A DNA stretch of 5,241 nucleotides, from contig DQSO01000154.1 of NCBI GenBank assembly GCA_015663225.1, positions 1 through 5,241 on the forward strand. The letters are read 5' to 3'. Every line of letters begins with the position of its first letter. Position 1 is the stretch's first letter. This stretch comes from Campylobacterales bacterium. Lineage in GTDB: Bacteria > Campylobacterota > Campylobacteria > Campylobacterales > QNZT01. The position numbers and the translations under genes are program-made. The notes below the pieces were generated by a model. The model was not told where the DNA came from and made no database searches. It saw nothing but the letters and a program-made list of their open reading frames with translations. Below are positions 1-5,241 of this stretch, one piece after another.

Positions 1-128
1 ATACTATCTTGAGGTTTTCCAGTAGCACTATTATCTATCCAAACTGAACCACTTATAGCATACGATGAACTAATAACAAGTGAAGCTACAACTGATGATA
101 AAAAAACTTTTTTTGATAAATTTAACAT
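1..128 (-). CDS. Exported protein, N-terminal fragment (runs off left edge)
   Basis: Only the first 42 codons are inside the window; the reading frame is still open at the left edge, so the 3' part is missing. The start is the ATG at 128-126, preceded by a good ribosome binding site (AGGAG, complement of 135-139, six bases before the ATG) and by a promoter at 156-184. The protein begins with a classic Sec signal peptide: a short basic start (Lys6, Lys7), a hydrophobic stretch at about residues 8-19, a polar Ser-rich region and a probable signal peptidase I site after Ser-Tyr-Ala at residue 24. The visible mature part begins ISGSVWIDNSATGKPQDS. No lipobox cysteine is seen, so it is not an obvious lipoprotein, and no haem motif lies in the visible part. 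A periplasmic or outer-membrane product is inferred. I do not recognise the family; too little is present to assign a function. Confidence 0.8.
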   Translation of the reverse strand, partial: MLNLSKKVFLSSVVASLVISSSYAISGSVWIDNSATGKPQDS

Positions 129-155
129 TTTTTTCTCCTAAATTAAATTTACCAA

Positions 156-184
156 AGTATAAAATTATTTTCCCTTTGAGTCAA
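156..184 (-). promoter_or_regulatory. Sigma-70-type promoter for the exported protein gene
   Basis: Read on the minus strand, TTGACT (complement of 179-184) and TATACT (complement of 156-161) are separated by exactly 17 bases, close to the consensus -35/-10 arrangement. The A+T-rich run just upstream (about 185-205) could act as an UP element. Transcription would begin near 148-150, leaving a leader of about 20 bases before the ATG at 128. A recognisable -35 is unusual for Campylobacterota, where the -10 usually dominates, which suggests a strong promoter. The -35 overlaps a 9-base palindrome, TTGAGTCAA (176-184), which could be an operator half or chance. The rest of the 129-269 gap is A+T-rich with no clear gene or terminator. 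Confidence 0.6.
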
Positions 185-269
185 TAAAGTAATATTTTTT
201 ATTAGTTTTTCTTTAGAGATTGTTTCTATTTGTCACAGTATTATCATTTTTTAGTAATATTTTTTCATT

Positions 270-956
270 TTAGTTAAAGTTTTTTCTAAAAATAATCAAG
301 CTTTTATCTGCAAATTCTTCACTAAAGAGTTTTATATCTACTACTTTTATAAACTCCATATCAAGATTTCCAGCTATATCACTTACTTCATGAGCATATT
401 GTTTTATACTCCACTGATGTTTTTTATAGCAACTTTTCTCTTTTTCAAAAAAAGTAAAATCTGTTACTAACTCTCCATCTTCATAATCAGCCTCAACAGA
501 TAAAAACCCTCTCTCATCTTCACTAGCCATCACACCACTTGCAACTTCACAAAATCCATAAGGAGTGTTTATATCACAGATAAAATATCCATTATCATGT
601 AGCTTATTTGAAATATGAGATAAAAAAGAGTTTAAGCTGTCTTTGTTCATATAGTTTAATACATCAGCTATAGCTACTATCATGTCATACTTTTTTGCTA
701 CATCTTTTATCTCTTGATGTTTTACATCTAAACCTTTTGTATTGCATATCTCAACCATTTGAGCACTTATATCTATACCACTTGCCTTATAATCCTTTAG
801 ATGTCTTAAAAAGTTACCATTGCCACACCCAATATCTAGTATAGTTTCAACTTCACAACCTTTAATAAGATCCAAATAAACTTGATATAGCTCCTCATAC
901 TCTTCATAAAAACCAATCATCGGTTCAATCTTTGCATACAAATCTAAATTACTCAT
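270..956 (-). CDS. Class I SAM-dependent methyltransferase, substrate unknown
   Basis: The 228-residue protein shows the Rossmann-like methyltransferase fold in its usual order. Motif I, the SAM-binding glycine loop, is ILDIGCGNGNFL at residues 39-50. The acidic residue expected to bind the ribose is Asp62 in SGIDIS (59-64). Motif II/IV is YDMIVAIADVLNYM at 90-103, and LHDNGYFICDIN at 119-130 is the post-motif strand. Residues from about 150 to 200 form an inserted, probably beta-rich segment with several aromatic and acidic residues, as in many Methyltransf_11/25-type small-molecule enzymes. The C-terminus ends in a typical final strand (SLIIFRK). There is no signal peptide, so it should be cytoplasmic. 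The start is well supported by AAAGGAG (complement of 962-968) five bases upstream. It is transcribed away from pyrG and lies in tandem with the exported gene at 1-128, but that gene has its own promoter. The methyl acceptor cannot be deduced from the sequence. Confidence 0.9.
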   Translation of the reverse strand: MSNLDLYAKIEPMIGFYEEYEELYQVYLDLIKGCEVETILDIGCGNGNFLRHLKDYKASGIDISAQMVEICNTKGLDVKHQEIKDVAKKYDMIVAIADVLNYMNKDSLNSFLSHISNKLHDNGYFICDINTPYGFCEVASGVMASEDERGFLSVEADYEDGELVTDFTFFEKEKSCYKKHQWSIKQYAHEVSDIAGNLDMEFIKVVDIKLFSEEFADKSLIIFRKNFN

Positions 957-978
957 TTTGGCTCCTTTAACACAACTT

Positions 979-984
979 ATTATA
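979..984 (-). promoter_or_regulatory. Probable -10 box of the methyltransferase gene
   Basis: The complement of 979-984 reads TATAAT, a perfect -10 hexamer. Transcription would start near 972, giving a leader of about 16 bases that contains just the ribosome binding site. At the expected -35 distance (about 1001-1007) the minus strand reads TGTTAAC-like sequence, a poor match, and this lies over the pyrG ribosome binding site. A weak or absent -35 is normal for Campylobacterota housekeeping promoters. The assignment rests on sequence match and position only. Confidence 0.5.
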
Positions 985-988
985 TACT
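983..988 (+). promoter_or_regulatory. Probable -10 box of the pyrG operon
   Basis: TATACT at 983-988 is preceded by alternating TA, a common extended form in this phylum. It would start transcription near 995, leaving a leader of about 14 bases before the pyrG ATG. No -35 match is present at about 960-966, which instead holds the methyltransferase ribosome binding site. The box shares bases 983-984 with the opposing -10 of the methyltransferase gene. The octamer TTAACACA occurs in the same orientation on both sides (967-974 and 1002-1009); whether it binds anything is unknown. Confidence 0.5.
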
Positions 989-1008
989 AAAATAAAACAG
1001 GTTAACAC

Positions 1009-2628
1009 ATGAGCAAACAGACAAAATTTATATTTGTAACAGGTGGAGTTTTGAGTTCACTTGGCAAAGGTATCGCTTCAGCTTCTATAGCAACACTTCT
1101 AAAACACTCTGGAAAAGATGTGAGTATGTTAAAGATAGATCCATACCTAAATATCGATCCAGGAACTATGAGTCCACTAGAACATGGAGAGGTTTTTGTA
1201 ACCCAAGATGGTGCAGAAACTGACTTAGATATTGGTCACTATGAGAGATTTTTAGATATAAGTCTTGAGAAAAAAAATAACTTTACAACTGGTCAAGTCT
1301 ATTTGAGTGTTATAGAAAAAGAGAGAAGGGGAGATTATCTTGGTAAAACTATACAGGTGATTCCACATATAACTGATGAGATAAAAAGAAAGATAGCAAA
1401 AGCTGGTGAAGGTAAAGAGATACTTATAGTTGAAGTTGGTGGAACTGTTGGTGATATAGAATCTCTACCATTTTTAGAAGCTATTAGAGAGATGAGAAGC
1501 ACTTATGGTAGAGAAAATACTCTATATGTTCACCTTACACTTGTTCCATATCTAAAAGCTGCAGGTGAACTGAAAACTAAACCAACCCAACACTCTGTTC
1601 AAGAGCTTCGTCGTATTGGTATCTCTCCTCAGATTCTTATTTGCCGTTCAGAACAACCAATACCTAAAACTATGAAGCAAAAACTAGCTTTTTCTTGTGG
1701 TGTTGAAGAAAATTCAGTTATCGAAGCTACTGATGCAAAATCTATCTATCAAGTACCTTTAAGTTTTTTAAAGCAAGATATTTTAAAACCTATTTCTAAA
1801 AATCTAGAACTATCTCTTCTTGATGCAGATATAAGCGACTGGACAAACTTAGTAAAAAATATTGTTACTCCATTAAATGAGATAACAATCGGTTTTGTAG
1901 GAAAATATTTAGACTTAAAAGAGTCATATAAATCCTTAACAGAAGCCTTTATACATAGCGGTGCACACATGGATACAAGAATAAATCTAAAATGGATAGA
2001 TAGTGAAAATATAGAAAGTGATACATTTAGTGATGTAGATGGCATCTTGGTTGCTGGTGGTTTTGGAAAAAGAGGTGTTGAGGGTAAAATAGAAGCTATT
2101 AAATATGCAAGAGAGAACAATATACCATTTTTAGGTATCTGCCTAGGTATGCAGCTCACACTTGTAGAGTTTGCTAGAAATGTACTCAATCTTGAAGATG
2201 CAGACTCTATTGAGTTTAATCCTAAAACAAAAGATCCAGTTATCTATCTTATAGATGAATTTATGGATGCAAGTGGACAAAAACAACTTCGTACTCATAA
2301 AAGCCCACTTGGTGGAACTATGAGATTAGGTTCTTATGGCTGTGATACGAAAGATGGTTCACTTTTACAAGAAGTTTATGGTTGTAAAAGTATACAAGAG
2401 CGACATCGTCATAGATATGAAGCAAATCCAAAATATAGAGAAGAGTTTGAAAAAAATGGTCTAATCGTAAGTGGAGAGTCTGATGGTCTTATAGAAGTTA
2501 TAGAGATTCCTTCTCACCCATGGTTCTTAGGTGTTCAGTTTCATCCAGAGTTTACATCAACTCTAAAGCAACCAAATCCTGCAATTTTCTCTTTTGTAAA
2601 AGCATCACAAAAATTTAAAAATGTCTAA
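1009..2628 (+). CDS. pyrG: CTP synthase (glutamine-hydrolysing)
   Basis: The enzyme makes CTP from UTP, ATP and glutamine, the last step of de novo pyrimidine nucleotide synthesis, in the cytoplasm. Its 539 residues match the usual family length (about 535-550). The N-terminal amidoligase domain (about 1-265) opens with the signature [14 protein letters not shown] (9-22), the nucleotide-binding loop. [20 protein letters not shown] (42-61), [10 protein letters not shown] (72-81) and [12 protein letters not shown] (141-152) follow; Asp72 and Glu142 fit the magnesium ligands. The C-terminal class I glutamine amidotransferase domain (about 290-535) has the oxyanion loop GGFGKRG (350-356), the nucleophile Cys378 in [10 protein letters not shown], and the His512/Glu514 pair in VQFHPEF, so the triad is complete. 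The ATG at 1009 gives the canonical N-terminus; the ribosome binding site is weak (AGG at 999-1001, seven bases upstream). It heads a likely operon with recJ and ends inside the recJ start. Confidence 0.99.
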   Translation: MSKQTKFIFVTGGVLSSLGKGIASASIATLLKHSGKDVSMLKIDPYLNIDPGTMSPLEHGEVFVTQDGAETDLDIGHYERFLDISLEKKNNFTTGQVYLSVIEKERRGDYLGKTIQVIPHITDEIKRKIAKAGEGKEILIVEVGGTVGDIESLPFLEAIREMRSTYGRENTLYVHLTLVPYLKAAGELKTKPTQHSVQELRRIGISPQILICRSEQPIPKTMKQKLAFSCGVEENSVIEATDAKSIYQVPLSFLKQDILKPISKNLELSLLDADISDWTNLVKNIVTPLNEITIGFVGKYLDLKESYKSLTEAFIHSGAHMDTRINLKWIDSENIESDTFSDVDGILVAGGFGKRGVEGKIEAIKYARENNIPFLGICLGMQLTLVEFARNVLNLEDADSIEFNPKTKDPVIYLIDEFMDASGQKQLRTHKSPLGGTMRLGSYGCDTKDGSLLQEVYGCKSIQERHRHRYEANPKYREEFEKNGLIVSGESDGLIEVIEIPSHPWFLGVQFHPEFTSTLKQPNPAIFSFVKASQKFKNV

Positions 2629-4201
2629 ACTTCTACAAAAAAGTGATATAGCCTCTCTTTTAAAAGAGCGGTTTAAAGATGATAGTTGTCAAAATATATC
2701 ACAAATACCATCTCCATCTATGCTAAAAGATATAGATAAAGCAGCAAAAAGAGTATCCAAAGCTATAACTGCTGGTGAGAAGATAGCAATCGTTGGTGAT
2801 TATGATGCAGATGGTGTAATCTCTAGTGTAATTTTAAGTGAGTTTTTTGATGATATTGGCAAAGAGATACAGATAAAAATACCAAATAGATTTAGTGATG
2901 GATATGGACTTAGTGAAGATATTATAAATAGTTTAGATGTTGATTTGATTATAACAGTTGATAATGGCATTTCAGCAGTCAAAGCTTCTAAAGTCTGTAA
3001 AGAAAAAGGAATTGACCTTATCATAACTGACCATCATACAGTACCTGATACCCTACCTGATGCATATGCTATTGTAAATCCAAAACAAGATGATTGTTTA
3101 TTTCCTTTTAGTGAAATATGTGGAGCTCAAGTTGCTTGGTACTTAGTTGCTGCTTTGAAAGATGAGTTAAATATCAAATATAATTTAACAAAATCTTTAG
3201 ATATTTTATCTATCGCAATAGTTGCGGATATGATGCCTTTAGTTGATATAAATAGAGCTATGGTAAAAAAAGGTTTAAAACTTATAAACAACTCAAATAG
3301 AACTTTTTTTAAAACTGTAAAACTTCTTTATAATAAGCAGAGTTTTAAAAGCGAAGATATATCTTTTTTATTAGCTCCACTTATAAATAGTTCAGGTCGT
3401 ATTGAAGATGCAACACTCTCCTACTCTCTTATAAAAGAGCAAAATGAGCAACAATCAATCACTAAACTTGAATATATTATGTCACTTAATAATGATAGAA
3501 AAGTTATAGAATCTGATCTTTTTTTAGAGTCAATAAAGATGATTAATAGTAGTAAAAATATTATTATAGCTTGGGGTGAAGATTGGCATGAGGGTGTTAT
3601 AGGGATAGTTGCGGCAAGACTTTCTAGAAAATACAAAAAACCTTCTATTGTTTTTTCCATTACAGGTGATAAGGCAAAAGGGAGTGCTAGAAGTGTCGGT
3701 AGTATTGATATTTTAGAGTTTATTGCTCAAAACTCTAAACATCTTTTAGGCTTTGGTGGACATAAAGGTGCAGCGGGTATGAGCATTTTAAAATCCAATT
3801 TAGAAGAGTTTAAAAAAGATATGGAAATCTCGATGGTTGATATTGCTAAACAAGATTTTATAGAGAAAAAAAATCTGTTAGGTTCTATTGATATTTCAAT
3901 AATTGATTTTGAACTTCTTGATATTTTAGAGTATTATGAACCTTATGGAGAGAAAAATCCAAAACCTCATTTTTTAGTGGAAGATGTAGTAGTGCAAAAT
4001 CAAAAACTTTTAGGTGCTACTCAAATTCATCAAAAGATAGTGGTACAAAGTGGTAGTAATACTATAGATACAATAGATTTTAACTTTGAAACTCAGGTTT
4101 ATAGAGGTGATAAGATAAAATTTAGCTGTACAGTATCTAAAAATGAGTTTAGAGGTAGTGTTTCAGCTCAACTAATTGTGGATGAATTAATATTCGATTA
4201 A
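2621..4201 (+). CDS. recJ: Single-stranded-DNA-specific exonuclease RecJ
   Basis: RecJ degrades single-stranded DNA 5' to 3' using divalent metal ions, in recombinational, mismatch and base excision repair. The DHH phosphoesterase domain shows GDYDADGV (59-66, with Asp60, Asp62 and Asp64), VDNG (113-116), the name-giving DHH (137-139), and Asp203 in VADMMPL, which together supply the metal ligands. The linker contains INSSGR (255-260), the counterpart of the more common NAAGR motif. The DHHA1 domain follows with [13 protein letters not shown] (322-334), GSARS (354-358) and [10 protein letters not shown] (377-386). Residues about 420-526 form the C-terminal OB-like DNA-binding region. At 526 residues it is shorter than the roughly 577-residue E. 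coli protein but near the size of Helicobacter RecJ, and no motif is missing. The start codon overlaps the last 8 bases of pyrG, and no Shine-Dalgarno sequence is visible upstream, so translation probably depends on coupling to pyrG. The pyrG-recJ order is known from Campylobacter and Helicobacter. Confidence 0.97.
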   Translation: MSKLLQKSDIASLLKERFKDDSCQNISQIPSPSMLKDIDKAAKRVSKAITAGEKIAIVGDYDADGVISSVILSEFFDDIGKEIQIKIPNRFSDGYGLSEDIINSLDVDLIITVDNGISAVKASKVCKEKGIDLIITDHHTVPDTLPDAYAIVNPKQDDCLFPFSEICGAQVAWYLVAALKDELNIKYNLTKSLDILSIAIVADMMPLVDINRAMVKKGLKLINNSNRTFFKTVKLLYNKQSFKSEDISFLLAPLINSSGRIEDATLSYSLIKEQNEQQSITKLEYIMSLNNDRKVIESDLFLESIKMINSSKNIIIAWGEDWHEGVIGIVAARLSRKYKKPSIVFSITGDKAKGSARSVGSIDILEFIAQNSKHLLGFGGHKGAAGMSILKSNLEEFKKDMEISMVDIAKQDFIEKKNLLGSIDISIIDFELLDILEYYEPYGEKNPKPHFLVEDVVVQNQKLLGATQIHQKIVVQSGSNTIDTIDFNFETQVYRGDKIKFSCTVSKNEFRGSVSAQLIVDELIFD

Positions 4202-4207
4202 CTTTAT

Positions 4208-4247
4208 CTAACTACTATAAGGGCATGAAAACTCTAATATTAGTTAG
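4208..4247 (+). other. Possible RNA hairpin holding the cytochrome start codon in its loop
   Basis: CTAACTACTAT (4208-4218) can pair with ATATTAGTTAG (4237-4247) with 10 of 11 positions matching and a single C-U mismatch (4215 against 4240). The 18-base loop (4219-4236) contains the purine run AAGGG and the ATG at 4225 of the cytochrome gene. The stem is A+T-rich and therefore weak, and the right arm also encodes signal-peptide residues. It is not followed by a T-run directly after the stem, so it does not look like an intrinsic terminator of recJ. A role in translation initiation is only an inference; chance pairing in A+T-rich DNA is a real alternative. Confidence 0.3.
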
Positions 4248-5241
4248 TTTGTTACTTTTTTCAACGACTCTTTTTGCAAAATTTGCATCAAATGAGAGCT
4301 GTACGGTATGTCATCCTCTTATTGCTAAAGAGTATCAAAAAGCAATGCACTCAAAAGCTACTATATTTAAAGATCCTATTCATAAAGCTGCTTGGGAAAA
4401 GTCTCCTGCATTCGAGAAAAACTTCTATGACTGTGGAAGATGTCATACCCCTGCGGATACTGATATGATGGAGTATCTTGATAAAAACTTATCAGTTATA
4501 CCAGATATAAAAAACAGAGCTCAAAATGATGCAGTATCTTGTTCATACTGTCATAGAATAAAAGCTATTAAAAAAGCAGAAGTTCAAAACTATAATATTA
4601 CAAACACTAAAGAGCATCTATATTATGGAAACCTTAAAAATCCTAAAGAAAATCTATTTCATAAGTCAGCATCAAATAAAGGTTTTAAAAATGGTAATAT
4701 GTGTGTTGGTTGCCACTCTCACTTTAAAAATAAACAAGGTATAAATGTATGCTCAACAAATCAAGAAAATGAACTTGATTCTGCAAATTGTGTTAGTTGC
4801 CATATGCCTAAAGCTGATGGTCCTCCCTCTACGACTATGAATAGAAAAAAACATGCATATCATGGTTTTGCTGGTATTCACAATGATATGGTAATGATGA
4901 ATAAATATGTAGAAATTGAGATTTTAAAAGGAGTTGATAGATTTTTTATCGCTATCAATAGTAGGATACCACATGCACTAACACTTCATCCAATGAGGGA
5001 TATGCAACTCAAAGTTTCAGTTGTAAGAGATGGAAAAAGAAAGACTTTCAAAGTACAAAATTTTACAAGAAGTCTAGGTAATGATGAAAATGTAACTCTT
5101 CCTTGGAAAGCAACAAAAATCATAAAAAATACATCTATAAAAGCGAATGAAAAAAGAGTTTCAACCTATATGTATGCTTTAGAAAAGGGTGATGTTGTAA
5201 CTGCTAGAGTAGGTTATTATCTTATGAATGAGGGAATAAGA
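4225..5241 (+). CDS. Periplasmic multiheme c-type cytochrome, at least five haems (runs off right edge)
   Basis: The frame is open for 339 codons to the window edge without a stop. Residues 1-18 form a Sec signal peptide (MKTLILVSLLLFSTTLFA) with cleavage likely after Leu-Phe-Ala, so haem would be attached in the periplasm. Five CXXCH haem sites are visible: CTVCH (26-30), CGRCH (70-74), CSYCH (106-110), CVGCH (160-164) and CVSCH (189-193), the last continuing as MPK. His42, His53, His131, His146, His166, His210, His213 and His219 are candidate distal ligands. From about residue 226 the protein has no haem motif and becomes an alternating, probably beta-sandwich region including IPHALTLHPMRDMQ (248-261). 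This layout resembles the broad cytochrome c554/c-prime-like multiheme group; the exact family, redox partner and substrate are not recognised. The ATG is the only plausible start, because a TGA lies 42 bases upstream in frame, but the AAGGG (4219-4223) sits only one base before it. It lies 23 bases after recJ with no visible terminator, suggesting co-transcription. Confidence 0.93.
   Translation, partial: MKTLILVSLLLFSTTLFAKFASNESCTVCHPLIAKEYQKAMHSKATIFKDPIHKAAWEKSPAFEKNFYDCGRCHTPADTDMMEYLDKNLSVIPDIKNRAQNDAVSCSYCHRIKAIKKAEVQNYNITNTKEHLYYGNLKNPKENLFHKSASNKGFKNGNMCVGCHSHFKNKQGINVCSTNQENELDSANCVSCHMPKADGPPSTTMNRKKHAYHGFAGIHNDMVMMNKYVEIEILKGVDRFFIAINSRIPHALTLHPMRDMQLKVSVVRDGKRKTFKVQNFTRSLGNDENVTLPWKATKIIKNTSIKANEKRVSTYMYALEKGDVVTARVGYYLMNEGIR

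Noticed and set aside
255..260. RecJ residues 255-260 INSSGR instead of NAAGR as a sign of an inactive enzyme (residue numbering; about bases 3383-3400)
   Set aside because: Small residues replace small residues, the Asn and Arg are kept, and all metal-binding aspartates and the DHH motif are present.
237..265. Possible terminator-like hairpin (TATTA/TAATA followed by a T-run)
   Set aside because: The stem is only five A-T pairs with an 11-base loop, far too weak, and the T-run follows it on the plus strand, where no gene ends.
1270..1277. Run of eight A's in pyrG as a slippage or phase-variation site
   Set aside because: The frame is intact through it, it encodes ordinary Lys-Lys-Asn in an A+T-rich gene, and an essential enzyme is an unlikely phase-variable target.
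1749..2189. Open frame of 146 codons on the minus strand inside pyrG
   Set aside because: It lies wholly within the well-supported CTP synthase gene, has Ser/Leu/Ile-rich low-complexity content typical of an antisense shadow, and matches no family I know.
4274..4468. Plus-strand frame of 64 codons within the cytochrome region
   Set aside because: It is out of frame with the cytochrome, whose signal peptide and five CXXCH sites show which frame is real.

Overview
The window looks like chromosome from a Campylobacterota (epsilonproteobacterial) bacterium, probably a free-living sulfur- or nitrogen-metabolising relative of Sulfurimonas, Sulfurospirillum or Arcobacter rather than a pathogen. The grounds are very A+T-rich DNA with strong use of AGA, TTA and ATA codons, tightly packed genes, the pyrG-recJ gene order known from Campylobacter and Helicobacter, promoters with clear -10 boxes and mostly no -35, and a periplasmic multiheme cytochrome. 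The genus is an inference and cannot be settled from this sequence alone.

Layout: positions 1-128 (minus) hold the first 42 codons of an exported protein that runs off the left edge, driven by a well-formed promoter at 156-184. Positions 270-956 (minus) encode a class I SAM-dependent methyltransferase of unknown substrate. A 52-base divergent spacer (957-1008) carries back-to-back -10 boxes that overlap by two bases, one for the methyltransferase and one for pyrG. On the plus strand follow pyrG (CTP synthase, 1009-2628), recJ (single-strand exonuclease, 2621-4201, overlapping pyrG by 8 bases), and, after 23 bases, a gene for an exported c-type cytochrome with at least five haem sites (4225 to the right edge, incomplete).

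The plus-strand genes look like one transcription unit. pyrG and recJ serve nucleotide supply and DNA repair. The cytochrome acts in the periplasm and has no obvious functional link to them, so its position may only reflect genome compaction. No RNA gene, mobile element, CRISPR array or convincing intrinsic terminator was seen, and no stretch longer than about 140 bases lacks a gene. Most of the window is ordinary core genome. The two end genes, both cut by the window and both exported, are the least explained parts.
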